A stretch of DNA of 48,418 nucleotides from Gammaproteobacteria bacterium (GTDB lineage Bacteria > Pseudomonadota > Gammaproteobacteria > Pseudomonadales > Cellvibrionaceae). Each line of letters starts with the position of its first letter. The first letter of the stretch is position 1. The notes under the pieces are model-generated. The model was given only the letters and a program-made list of their open reading frames with translations, was not told where the DNA came from and made no database searches. The stretch covers positions 1-48,418 of the forward strand of contig JAHZJJ010000173.1 in the NCBI GenBank assembly GCA_022600975.1, in the 5' to 3' direction. The position numbers were made by a program, and so were the translations under genes. This document shows positions 39,193 to 48,418 of the stretch, piece after piece.

Positions 39193-39354
39193 CTAGAAAC
39201 TGCAGTCGCATCACGCAAATCTGCACAAGTTTTTGATGTGCCTGGCAAATTTTAAAAAGTTCTCATCACCAATAAAGTGACCAAGAATGCTTAAAATTCG
39301 CCATGCATACCAATAACTTACACAGCTTTTGCGCGCTCAACTGCGGCTTCTAGG
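39193..39354 (-). repeat. MITE-like foldback element, copy B (162 bp), inverted relative to copy A
   Basis: Reverse complement cctagaagccgcagttgagcgcgcaaaagctgtgtaagttattggtatgcatggcgaattttaagcattcttggtcactttattggtgatgagaactttttaaaatttgcc... aligns along its full length with 33977-34139. Confidence 0.85.
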
Positions 39355-40659
39355 TTAAAAGCAATCCCGGGTCATATTTTCCACATGATCGGCGTGTACA
39401 ATGACATTGTCTTCAATGCGCACGCCGCCATAGGGGCGTAGGCTATCCACCTTATCCCAATGTACTTCGCTGCCTAAGTCGGAATTTTTTAATGATTCCA
39501 GCAGGCTATCGATGAAATATAACCCTGGCTCAATGGTGAATACTTGGTCTACTTCTATAGTGCGTGAAGTGCGCAGGAAGGAGTACTCAGCTGGCGGCGG
39601 TGTTGTGCCACCTTCTGCGGCGGTTTGATGGCCGCCCACGTCGTGTACTTGCAAGCCGAGAAAATGCCCCAGTCCGTGTGGTAAAAAGCTGCGGCTAAGG
39701 CCGGATTCCACAGCGCCTTCTGGTGAACTTTTAATGATGCCGAATTGCCTCAGGATTTGGGCAGTTTTTAAGTGGCATTCGCGGTGCAGGTCTGGATAGG
39801 CTAAGCCGGGTTTGAGTGCGGCCACCAGCTCCTGTTCCATATTATCCATAGCCGCGATCAGATCGGCGAATTCATCGGGCTTATAAGCGTAACTGCGGGT
39901 AATATCCGCACAGTAGCCGTGATAGTCAGCACCGGCATCGATCAGAAAGCTGCGAAGTTCTGTCTCTGGTAAGCGCTGAGTAGATAAATGGGTGTAATGG
40001 AGAATAGAGCCGTGGTGGTTTAGTGCAACAATATTGCCGTAAGGCAATTGATTCTCCCCTTGCGCTGCCGCTTCAAGGTAGGCGAGATTGATTTCAAACT
40101 CACTGACACCGTTGCGGAAAGCCTGTTCAGCGGCGTGGTGTGCCTTTACGGCAATACGATTGGCTTGTCGCAGACAATCCATTTCATAGGGCGTTTTATA
40201 GGCTCGCGCCCAATGCAACCTTGAAATCAGAGCTTCGGGGTTATGTTCACCGAGCTTCCAACCGTCTAGCTTGGTGGCTTCGCCAATAAATGCGGCGTTT
40301 TTATCGCTGAGAAAGCGTTTTGCATCAGCGGCATCGGCAATCAGTTCAATATCATAGTGGTCGCTCCAGAAGGTCTGCGGTGCTGGAGGTACATAGTGCC
40401 AAAAATCAACAGGGCGATAGAATAACAGCTGCGGGCGTTGTCCGCGGCGGTAGATGACCCAGCTGTGAGGGTTGTTGGTGAGAGGAACCAAAGCTTTGAA
40501 GTGTGGATTAACTCTGAAAGGATAGTAATTATCGTCTAAAAATCGCACCCCAGGTGCACCACTGTAGACATTGAGCGATTCATATCCGCAGGTTTCGAGA
40601 ATGGCATCATAACGATGACACAGTGTTGCCAGGTGCTCGGCATAAGAGTTCTTGTTCAT
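39355..40659 (-). CDS. pepQ: Xaa-Pro dipeptidase (M24B)
   Basis: SFLIDAGADYHGYCADITRSYA; LPHGLGHFLGLQVHDVGG; VFTIEPGLYFIDSLL. Confidence 0.94.
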   Translation of the reverse strand: MNKNSYAEHLATLCHRYDAILETCGYESLNVYSGAPGVRFLDDNYYPFRVNPHFKALVPLTNNPHSWVIYRRGQRPQLLFYRPVDFWHYVPPAPQTFWSDHYDIELIADAADAKRFLSDKNAAFIGEATKLDGWKLGEHNPEALISRLHWARAYKTPYEMDCLRQANRIAVKAHHAAEQAFRNGVSEFEINLAYLEAAAQGENQLPYGNIVALNHHGSILHYTHLSTQRLPETELRSFLIDAGADYHGYCADITRSYAYKPDEFADLIAAMDNMEQELVAALKPGLAYPDLHRECHLKTAQILRQFGIIKSSPEGAVESGLSRSFLPHGLGHFLGLQVHDVGGHQTAAEGGTTPPPAEYSFLRTSRTIEVDQVFTIEPGLYFIDSLLESLKNSDLGSEVHWDKVDSLRPYGGVRIEDNVIVHADHVENMTRDCF

Positions 40660-40819
40660 AAATGCCCTTGATGTTTAAATGATCATTTGGCGTAGTATAT
40701 AGCCATTGTTTGAAAATTTTGGTCCGCATTTGATTAAGGCAAGAGAAGATACCACAGAGCTTTGTGCTAGCTATCTCCGAGTTGATCAGCTGGGGAAATT
40801 TAAAATTTGTGAGTAGCAT

Positions 40820-41284
40820 ATGAAAAGCTTGATGAGAATAATTGTAACAGTGTACTTTGGGATTTTACGGCCAGTAAAACTAAAAATCGTACTGTGTTTT
40901 ATTGCCTCGTTGTTACTGATTGCTTGTGCTGCAAAACCGGTTGCCCCCAATCCAGGGTTAAAGGAATCTTTTCACACGGAGAAGACGGTTAATGGGGCAA
41001 AACGTTTTACTTATTCGTTAGAATTTTTAAGCCCCGACGTGCCCGGCCCCTATACTCGCAGCAATAGAACGAGCCGGCGCAACGTGAATGCCGTTGGGCC
41101 AAAAGCTTCGAAGTTTAATCAGTTAGAGAGAAACTTTAATTATGGATTGAAGCTAAAGCTTCAGGAAAGTAATTTTTGTCGAGATGGCTACTTTGAGTTG
41201 GAGCGCAGTGTATCGGCAATGGGGGCCCAGGTGCGCGGTGAGTGTCGAGACGGCTATCTTGCTGAAAACAATAAAAATACCTGA
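40820..41284 (+). CDS. Hypothetical lipoprotein, possibly truncated/frameshifted
   Basis: Lipobox-like LLLIACAAKP; ~115-aa hydrophilic mature region; an overlapping frame (41184-41483) carries a protein-like C-terminus. Confidence 0.55.
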   Translation: MKSLMRIIVTVYFGILRPVKLKIVLCFIASLLLIACAAKPVAPNPGLKESFHTEKTVNGAKRFTYSLEFLSPDVPGPYTRSNRTSRRNVNAVGPKASKFNQLERNFNYGLKLKLQESNFCRDGYFELERSVSAMGAQVRGECRDGYLAENNKNT

Positions 41285-41584
41285 TTTAAAGCTAGGCGTG
41301 CGTAGTTTGGAGCTGAATGGTACTCGTGAGGTTTATGGTTTTTCCGGTGCCGGGATACTCCCCAGGCTAACCCAGTTGTCGCCTATAGTTAATGAGATTT
41401 TAAGCAGCCTTCAAATGGAGCAAGCTCGCCAGCTTCAAGGGGAGAGCCTCCGCTATCTGGCCAAAGTTGTAAACGAGCGCTAACCTTTTTGGGATTTATG
41501 GTGGTGATTTGACCAGCAGTGTGTAATTTGAGGGGTTTAGAGGGTAGAATACCTGAGCGTATAACTTGGTTTATTGAGGCGATT

Positions 41585-42175
41585 ATGTCTGAATTGAATG
41601 TCACTATCACTGATTCTGCACAGGAATATCTACGGGATCTGCTTAAGAAGCAAGATTGTGAAGGTATTGGTGTACGTATGTTTGTTTCTAACCCCGGTAC
41701 GCCCCATGCCGAAACCTGCATCGCATATTCCCGCCCAGGCGAAGAAAAAGAGGACGATTTAACAATAGAGCTAAATGGCCTTAAGGCCTATTTTGAAGCC
41801 CGCAGCTTGCCGTACCTTGAAGATGCGCGGGTTGATTACGCTGAGGACAAGATGGGTGGACAGCTCACAATCCGCGCGCCCAATTCACGCATGCCCAAGA
41901 TAACCGACGATAGCCCGATAGAAGATCGTATTAACTATGTGCTTTACAACGAAGTAAATCCGGGGCTCGCCTCTCATGGTGGTGAGGTCAGCTTGGTTGA
42001 AGTGACCGATGAGCATTTTGCGGTGCTCAGGTTTGGCGGTGGCTGTCAGGGTTGCGGCATGGTGGATATGACATTGAAGGAGGGCGTGGAAAAAACCTTG
42101 TGTGAAAAGATACCAGAATTGGCTGGAGTGAAAGACATTACGGATCATACTGATAGATCGCAAGCATATTACTGA
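41585..42175 (+). CDS. nfuA: Fe/S biogenesis protein NfuA
   Basis: [20 protein letters not shown]...[29 protein letters not shown]...[22 protein letters not shown]. Confidence 0.97.
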   Translation: MSELNVTITDSAQEYLRDLLKKQDCEGIGVRMFVSNPGTPHAETCIAYSRPGEEKEDDLTIELNGLKAYFEARSLPYLEDARVDYAEDKMGGQLTIRAPNSRMPKITDDSPIEDRINYVLYNEVNPGLASHGGEVSLVEVTDEHFAVLRFGGGCQGCGMVDMTLKEGVEKTLCEKIPELAGVKDITDHTDRSQAYY

Positions 42176-42611
42176 TCGATATTAATTTTAAGCTAAAAAC
42201 TGATTGGTAGTGTGTAGCTCCATAAGCCCTAAGAGTGAACGCTTGCCGATCAAGCCCGAAAGGATTCGGTGGACTTTTTTAAAATAATAACTACCACGCC
42301 AATAGCTGGCGAACCTTTCTAAATTAATGGCACATTTTACGATTAGCTAGAGCTTACTGGCACAACCATTTTTAGGGTGCAGTGGTGAAGCCGAGTATTG
42401 ATTTTGCCGAAAAATTCAAATTCAGGCCGTTTTACTGAATAAATTGGCATTTTTCTTATCCTGAGTTGATCCCTGGCGGTGTTTTTTGGGGTGTGCCTAT
42501 TACACTCCAGGGTGCGGTAGTTTCGTGGCGAATAATTTTGCCGAGTACACCAAACGGCTGACATTTTATTGTCTATGCTAATGATTAACATCAACGGAAA
42601 GGAGTTTGGAG

Positions 42612-42809
42612 ATGAATTTCACTCCAGCCAAATACTTAACTGGAATTGTTTGCGCATTTGTTCTTGCCGGTTGCTGCGCACCGACCCATGCGCCAACATC
42701 GGCTTGTCCTCCGGGCGCTGAGCAGATTCCAACGTCAATGGCTTGCCCTGCAGATGCAGATTGCTGGATGGCTTCTGACCATGTTCGTTGTATGAAGGTG
42801 GTTAAGTAG
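42612..42809 (+). CDS. Small Cys-rich lipoprotein
   Basis: MNFTPAKYLTGIVCAFVLAGCCAPTHAPTSACPPGAEQIPTSMACPADADCWMASDHVRCMKVVK; lipobox LAGC; GGAAAGGAG RBS upstream. Confidence 0.55.
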   Translation: MNFTPAKYLTGIVCAFVLAGCCAPTHAPTSACPPGAEQIPTSMACPADADCWMASDHVRCMKVVK

Positions 42810-42862
42810 CCATTTTTTTGTAGAGATATCTTTTCGCCGCTATTTAATGCGGTGCTTTACGC

Positions 42863-42906
42863 CACTGCGCCCGTCTGTAGAAGTAAATTCTTAGACGGGC
42901 GCAGTG
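42863..42906. other. Strong 14-bp inverted repeat (hairpin) in intergenic region
   Basis: cactgcgcccgtct (42863-42876) / agacgggcgcagtg (42893-42906), 16-nt loop; no T-run immediately after. Confidence 0.75.
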
Positions 42907-43093
42907 ACTTACTGACCTTTTCTAGTTTTATGTCAAGTTGTTTTAGCTTGTCGCGCTAACGCTTGATTTTTCAAAGCAAGTGGCCCCTCCTGTTTGTTTC
43001 AGTTTATTCTTGTCAGACCTTAAGCACTGGTTACTGCGTGCTGTTTAGCGTTAGAATCACTCTCATTATTCCGTATTTAAACTGAAAAACTTT

Positions 43094-44722
43094 ATGACCG
43101 TAGACACTTTAACGTTGCGCTTGTCTGCAAACATCGCACATTTGCGCGAGCATCAATCGAGCTGCAACTGGTCATTGCGTGAACTGTTTGCAGCAGATCC
43201 CAATAGGGCGCAAAACTTTTGTCTGAAAGCGCCAGGTATTGTGTTGGATTTTAGTAAGAATTTAATACGACAAGATACTTTGGTGCAATTGCTAGAGTAT
43301 GCGCGAGAGGCCCGCATTAGTGAAAAAATTGATGCCCTGTTCAGCGGAGCAAATGTCAATAGTACAGAGCACCGCCCAGCATTACATAGTGCGCTGCGCT
43401 TTAAGGGTGTGCCGCAAACGGCCCATGAACAGGCTGTCGCAGAATGTCGCAGCTGTATGCAGAAGTTCGTGGAGCAAATACACAACGGAAACTGGCGGGG
43501 GTTCAGTGGTAAGTGTATCCGTCATATTGTAAATATTGGCATTGGTGGTTCTGATTTAGGGCCGCGTATGGTGGTTGCGGCTTTGCGCCCCTGGTTACAT
43601 CAATCCGTTAATGTACACTTTGTTTCCAATTTAGATGGTTCAGATCTTACTGATACGTTAGAGCATTTGCCACCGGAGAGCACTCTGTTCATAGTGGCCT
43701 CTAAGTCTTTTTCTACCCTGGAGACACGTCAAAATGCTATTTCAGCGCGCCAGTGGATGCGCAATGCAGGTTGTAGCAAAGATCAGCTTGCCAGGCATTT
43801 TGTGGCCGTTAGCAGCAATCCAACTGCAGCGCAGGATTTCGGTATTGCAGCAGAAAATATCTTTCCGATGTGGGATTGGGTAGGCGGGCGCTACTCGCTA
43901 TGGTCCGCAATTGGTCTGCCTATTGCACTGGCCTGTGGGTTTGATACGTACCAGGCGCTACTAACCGGCGCCGAAGCAATGGACAAGCATTTTGCTAAGA
44001 CACCGCTGCAACAGAATATGCCAATCTGCTTGGCATTGATGCATTTTTGGTATCGACAGTGCTGGGGGGCTGGCAGCTTTGCTGTGCTTCCCTATGCGCA
44101 ACGTTTGGCACAATTTCCCGCCTGGTTACAGCAACTCGATATGGAGAGCCTGGGAAAAAGTGTCGATACAGCGGGGCAGCATCTCAGTTATCCCAGTGGC
44201 AGCGTTGTCTGGGGAGGTGCAGGTACGAATGGTCAACACTCTTTTTATCAGTTATTACATCAGGGTACCGATATCATCCCTGTCGATTTTATCGCAATAA
44301 AACAGGCTTCCTCACCACTAGATGAACAGCACAAATGGCTGCTGGCCAGTTGCCTGAGCCAGAGCCGGGTACTTTTGCAAGGGCGAACCCTGGCAGAGGC
44401 CCGCCGTGAATTAGAGCGCTCTGGGCACACCCATAAAGAAGTGCACAACTTGGCACCACACAAGGTAATTCCCGGCAATCGCCCTAGCAATACGCTTATT
44501 GTCGAAAAAGTTGATGCGTATCATCTGGGGGCATTGCTCGCATTATATGAACACAAAGTGTTTGCCTTTAGCTGCTTATTAAATATCAATCCGTTTGATC
44601 AATGGAGTGTAGAGTTGGGTAAGTTGTGCGCCGAGCAGATTTATAATGCGGCAGATGGAGGTATTCCAACAGATTGGGACAGTTCAACTGCGCAGTTGAT
44701 ACAACTACTTTTTAAGCAGTAG
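43094..44722 (+). CDS. pgi: Glucose-6-phosphate isomerase
   Basis: IVNIGIGGSDLGPRMVVAAL; FIVASKSFSTLETRQNA; WDWVGGRYSLWSAIGLPIAL. Confidence 0.97.
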   Translation: MTVDTLTLRLSANIAHLREHQSSCNWSLRELFAADPNRAQNFCLKAPGIVLDFSKNLIRQDTLVQLLEYAREARISEKIDALFSGANVNSTEHRPALHSALRFKGVPQTAHEQAVAECRSCMQKFVEQIHNGNWRGFSGKCIRHIVNIGIGGSDLGPRMVVAALRPWLHQSVNVHFVSNLDGSDLTDTLEHLPPESTLFIVASKSFSTLETRQNAISARQWMRNAGCSKDQLARHFVAVSSNPTAAQDFGIAAENIFPMWDWVGGRYSLWSAIGLPIALACGFDTYQALLTGAEAMDKHFAKTPLQQNMPICLALMHFWYRQCWGAGSFAVLPYAQRLAQFPAWLQQLDMESLGKSVDTAGQHLSYPSGSVVWGGAGTNGQHSFYQLLHQGTDIIPVDFIAIKQASSPLDEQHKWLLASCLSQSRVLLQGRTLAEARRELERSGHTHKEVHNLAPHKVIPGNRPSNTLIVEKVDAYHLGALLALYEHKVFAFSCLLNINPFDQWSVELGKLCAEQIYNAADGGIPTDWDSSTAQLIQLLFKQ

Positions 44723-45003
44723 TGTATTTACTTAAAATTCAAAAAAGCCAGTTTTTCAGACATTAAATGTGAAATCTCAGTTTCATAGTTACCACGGAAC
44801 AAAATCGTTACGAAAGAGCTGGCTGCTTTTTACAAAGCGCACAGAGGTTTAAATGATGCATACAATTAAAGGCATTCCCAGCCTATAAAAACATACTATT
44901 AAGCTGCATTAGGCTAGGGCAAAGCGGCTCAAAAACCATTCCTGCATTTCAGCTGTTATACTGCCGCATCCATTTGATCAAGGCCGCGAGGAAACTGTAA
45001 GAA

Positions 45004-47715
45004 ATGATGAGAAATCTATTTTCGTCCTGGGTGCTGCTATGTTTGTTTGTCGTTAGCGGCTGTACTCCCACCACACCTCAAAGAGCCGATGTTACAGCAG
45101 TTGAAAGTGAGCCTACAGCCAATAAAAGTGAAACGACCCTGGCTCCAACGGGCAAATTGGCCGAAGGAGTGCGTCCTACAGCTTACCAACTGGCGCTGAC
45201 GTTAGACCCCCGTGAAGACAATTTTTTTGGTACCGTAGCCATCACCATAGAGTTGGATCAGAGCGCAAACCATATCTGGCTGCATGGCAACAATCTCGAT
45301 GTCGCCAGCGTCACAGCACGAACTGCTGGCGGTGAAATTACCGGGCACTACAGCCAAGTATTAGATAGTGGTGTAGCACGGGTAGACTTTAATGAAGTAC
45401 TGCCAGCGGGCACATTAGTGTTAGAAATGGAATACAGCGGGCTGTTTGATCGCAATTTGGCGGGGCTGTTCAAGGTAGAAGAGCAGGGCAAGGCGTATGT
45501 GCTGGCTAAATCTGAGTCTATCCAAGCACGGCGCTATCTCCCCAGTTTTGATCAACCTGGATTTAAAGCCAACTTTGATATTAGCCTCACGATTCCCGCG
45601 GGTTACCAAGCAATTGGCAACGGTACCGAGAACAGTCGTATCGAAGTTGGCAATGGATTAGAGAAAGTCACCTTTGCAACCACCCGGCCCATGCCGACTT
45701 ATTTGCTGTCGTTAGCGGTGGGGCCGTTTGATGTGGTGTCGAGCGGAGCAATACCCCCCAATCAATACCGCAGCTATCCAATACCGCTGCGGGGTTTCGC
45801 CCGCAATGGGCGCGGCAAAGATCTGAGCTATATTCTCGGAGTAACGCCCAGGTTAGTGGAAATTTTTGAGCAGCAGCTACAGCGCCCCTATCCCTTCAAA
45901 AAGCTTGATATCATCGCCGCACCCCAGTGGCCCAGCGGCGCCACTGAACTCTCAGCTGCCATCACCTATCGCGAGCAGCGCATTCTGGTGGAAGGCGATG
46001 AACCGGCACCCGGCGCGCGACTAGCGTTGCTCGGAGTACACGCCCACGAACTGGCCCACATGTGGTTTGGCAATTTGGTCACGCCCCCCTGGTGGGATGA
46101 TCTGTGGCTGAAAGAGGGCTTTGCCACCTGGGGCACGCCACTGGCGCTGACAAACTTTGAACCCCAGGGTAACCATGATTTAAACGCAGTAGTGAGATCT
46201 ATCAGCGCCATGCGTCTCGACTCCCTGGCCAGCACGCGCGCTATTCGCGAGCCGATCACCGACAATAATACGATTCGCAACGCCTACGACGCCATCACCT
46301 ACGCCAAAAGCCTAGGAGTGATACAGATGGTGGATCAATACTTTGGTGCCGAGCAATTTCGCCCGGCAGTGGGCCGTTATGTAAAAGCTTTTGCCGATGG
46401 CGTAGCCGATTCAGCCGATTTCTATACCGTTATCGGCAAGCAGACCGGCACCCCAGAACTCACCGAAAGCTTCCGCAGCTTTGTTGAACAAAAAGGCGTA
46501 CCGCTGCTCAATGTAGAGCTGCAATGCGCAAAAGACAAAAACCCTACGGTTACAATCACACAACAGCGATACAAACCTTTAGGCTCCCCTATTGTTGACA
46601 GCCCACAGTGGAGCATTCCAATGTGTCTGCGCAGGGCAGACAACAGCAAACAATGTTTGATATTAAGCGCGCCCAAACAGACCGTGGTATTGGAACAGCA
46701 GAGCTGCCCAGCGTGGGTGCACCCTAATGCCGGCGGCAGTGGCTATTATCGGTGGAATTTGCCCGATGCGCAGTGGCAGCGGCTGATTGAGCACTTTGCA
46801 GCATTAACCGATAGTGAAGCCCTCACTGTTATCGATAGCGGGTTTGCAGCATTCGCCGCGGGCCAACTTTCCGGTGAACGCTTGTTAGAGATAGTGAGCG
46901 CCTCGGCACAAGCGGATAGTCGCCAGGTAGTGGCGGCACCCCTAGCGTATTTGAGCCAATACAGCAGACAGTATCTGAGCCCACAAAACAAGCGCTCGTG
47001 GCAAGCCTACCTCAAGAGCCTTTACCAGCCGAAGTTGCAGCAACTGGCCAACAATCGCAACAGTGAGCAACAATTATTGCGCAGCCAGCTGCTTGGTTTT
47101 ATGGCGCTCACAGGGGAGGATGCCAAAGCCCGAGCCGAGCTTGCAGAAAAGGCCCGAGCCTTTACCGGTTTTGAGCGTAAGCGCGATAGCGAAGCACTGG
47201 ATTCCGACCTCTATGAGGCCGCCTTAACGGTAGCCCTTCAAGAGCTAAAAACGCCTTTTTTGCAGCACCTGCTGAAAATTCGCAGTGAACTCGATGATCC
47301 GCTATTTGAAAATGCCAGCGTCAATGCCATCGGCCGCATCGATGATAGTAATCAGTTGGATAAAATTCACCAGCTAGCGCTCAGTGATCAGCTGGGCTCT
47401 CGGGAAGCATTCGGCTTGATTCAGCGGGCACTGGCCCAGTCGCCGTTAAGCGAACAACATTGGCGTTGGCTGCAAGAAAATTTTGCCCAGGTAGCGGCTA
47501 AAATACCCCAACAGTGGCGAAGAAACACCCCACGCTTTGCCGCAGCCTTTTGTGATCGTGAAAAATTAAACCAAGTACAAGGATTGTTTGAAGCCCAACA
47601 GCAGCTGGTGCCCGGCTATAAGCGCGCGCTGGCGCAAACCCAAGAGCAGATTACGCTGTGCATGGCATTGCGGGAGAAAGGCCAGCGGTTGTTAGCAATG
47701 GCTCCAAAACCTTAA
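45004..47715 (+). CDS. M1 family metallopeptidase (aminopeptidase N-like), lipoprotein
   Basis: Lipobox VVSGC; ATELSAAITYRE in the exopeptidase-motif position; HAHELAHMWFGNLVTPPWWDDLWLKEGFATW (HEXXH-18-E). Confidence 0.93.
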   Translation: MMRNLFSSWVLLCLFVVSGCTPTTPQRADVTAVESEPTANKSETTLAPTGKLAEGVRPTAYQLALTLDPREDNFFGTVAITIELDQSANHIWLHGNNLDVASVTARTAGGEITGHYSQVLDSGVARVDFNEVLPAGTLVLEMEYSGLFDRNLAGLFKVEEQGKAYVLAKSESIQARRYLPSFDQPGFKANFDISLTIPAGYQAIGNGTENSRIEVGNGLEKVTFATTRPMPTYLLSLAVGPFDVVSSGAIPPNQYRSYPIPLRGFARNGRGKDLSYILGVTPRLVEIFEQQLQRPYPFKKLDIIAAPQWPSGATELSAAITYREQRILVEGDEPAPGARLALLGVHAHELAHMWFGNLVTPPWWDDLWLKEGFATWGTPLALTNFEPQGNHDLNAVVRSISAMRLDSLASTRAIREPITDNNTIRNAYDAITYAKSLGVIQMVDQYFGAEQFRPAVGRYVKAFADGVADSADFYTVIGKQTGTPELTESFRSFVEQKGVPLLNVELQCAKDKNPTVTITQQRYKPLGSPIVDSPQWSIPMCLRRADNSKQCLILSAPKQTVVLEQQSCPAWVHPNAGGSGYYRWNLPDAQWQRLIEHFAALTDSEALTVIDSGFAAFAAGQLSGERLLEIVSASAQADSRQVVAAPLAYLSQYSRQYLSPQNKRSWQAYLKSLYQPKLQQLANNRNSEQQLLRSQLLGFMALTGEDAKARAELAEKARAFTGFERKRDSEALDSDLYEAALTVALQELKTPFLQHLLKIRSELDDPLFENASVNAIGRIDDSNQLDKIHQLALSDQLGSREAFGLIQRALAQSPLSEQHWRWLQENFAQVAAKIPQQWRRNTPRFAAAFCDREKLNQVQGLFEAQQQLVPGYKRALAQTQEQITLCMALREKGQRLLAMAPKP

Positions 47716-47741
47716 AAAATACCCCCCAGTGCTGCTGGGGG
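47714..47741 (-). terminator. Intrinsic terminator for the minus-strand small gene (47887-48123)
   Basis: Minus strand cccccag-cagca-ctggggg-gta-tttttt; arms 47723-47729 / 47735-47741. Confidence 0.6.
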
Positions 47742-47886
47742 AAGTCGTTAACGAGTGAGCGCTACGGCAATTGCATAATAACTCCAGCGTGAATCGCAAA
47801 GCGCTGACATTCCCGCAGTAAAACACCGGGGTGCCAGCGCTTTAGAGATTGCTTAGGGCAAATACAACCAAGCTGCGTTTTGCCCT

Positions 47887-48123
47887 TTAGTGCAAAGCTT
47901 CTGAATCGTCATCTGGATACACAGGGGCTTGCACCGATTGCTTGTGCTCAAGGGCCCAGATTTCGCTCATCGCCTCTAAAAACTCCTCACATCGTAATAA
48001 TCGACCCGCCTCGCATTCGGAAATTTGCAGTTGTATAACGCCATTGTCGATGGCAACTGGTTCGATGGTAAAAAGCCCAGCCAGGTGGACACGTTGAAAT
48101 AATTGGCAAGGGATAGTAGTCAT
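47887..48123 (-). CDS. Hypothetical 78-aa protein
   Basis: MTTIPCQLFQRVHLAGLFTIEPVAIDNGVIQLQISECEAGRLLRCEEFLEAMSEIWALEHKQSVQAPVYPDDDSEALH; AAGGAG-like RBS upstream (minus TTAAGGAGTCTTTACA ATG). Confidence 0.5.
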   Translation of the reverse strand: MTTIPCQLFQRVHLAGLFTIEPVAIDNGVIQLQISECEAGRLLRCEEFLEAMSEIWALEHKQSVQAPVYPDDDSEALH

Positions 48124-48418
48124 TGTAAAGACTCCTTAAAAAGCCCGTGGAAAAGCGTTCAGCAAAACGCATACCGCCGATCTATTTTTTTCGCCACAGG
48201 CGTGAACGGTATCAGTAAAATACACAGAATTGGTTTGCAGTTTGAAAGAGGGGGCGGGGGGGCACGGCCAAAGTAAAGAGCCACACCCGTTTTCGTGGTA
48301 CGCCACAACGCACTCCTACGCCAGGGGCGGGAGCGGTACGAATTGCTCGGCCTTAAAAACAGCTTTATTGAAGACGAGCGTGTAAATGACGTATCATCCA
48401 AGACAGCCTCGCTAGATA

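Noticed and set aside
48159-48401. 80-aa ORF at the right edge
   Set aside because: Low-complexity Arg/Pro/Ser composition, no RBS, no recognised family.
1-48418. CRISPR arrays, rRNA genes, phage structural genes
   Set aside because: No regularly spaced short direct repeats, rRNA sequence or phage gene modules seen.

Overview
The window is a gammaproteobacterial chromosome segment. Gene content and order (rpsF-rpsR-DUF2232-like-rplI-dnaB, rnr/rlmB, htpG, gpsA, aroC, nadK, dinG, nfuA, pgi) look like a marine Cellvibrionales-type genome, but that placement is inference. Most of it is housekeeping sequence. The main accessory block lies between tRNA-Leu(CAG) (6355-6441) and a bfd gene (11338). 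It holds four things. (i) A secreted M12B/metzincin-like protease with no pro-domain, preceded by a separate ORF that resembles the pro-domain such proteases usually carry fused. (ii) A two-gene AT-rich pair: a small secreted protein with an AB5-B-subunit-like layout, followed by a secreted caspase-like (clan CD) protein with a TSHG...NQACFG His/Cys dyad whose C-terminus is exactly -HDEL, an ER-retrieval tetrapeptide. (iii) A decayed ISL3-family transposase directly downstream. (iv) Further gene debris. The best candidate for an undescribed system is the 9301-10335 pair, read as a possible AB-type toxin with a caspase-like A subunit. Other notable items: two ~163-bp full-length foldback (MITE-like) repeats in inverted orientation flanking nhaC-desaturase-deaD; a RES/Xre toxin-antitoxin pair; a conserved but poorly understood retropepsin-like / transglutaminase-7TM / RimK-like ATP-grasp operon; a 12-bp inverted repeat at the deletion junction of an aspartate racemase pseudogene; a sigma-32-like promoter before htpG; and an S6:S18-type leader hairpin. 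No database searches were possible. Family calls rest on motif and pattern recognition of the translations.
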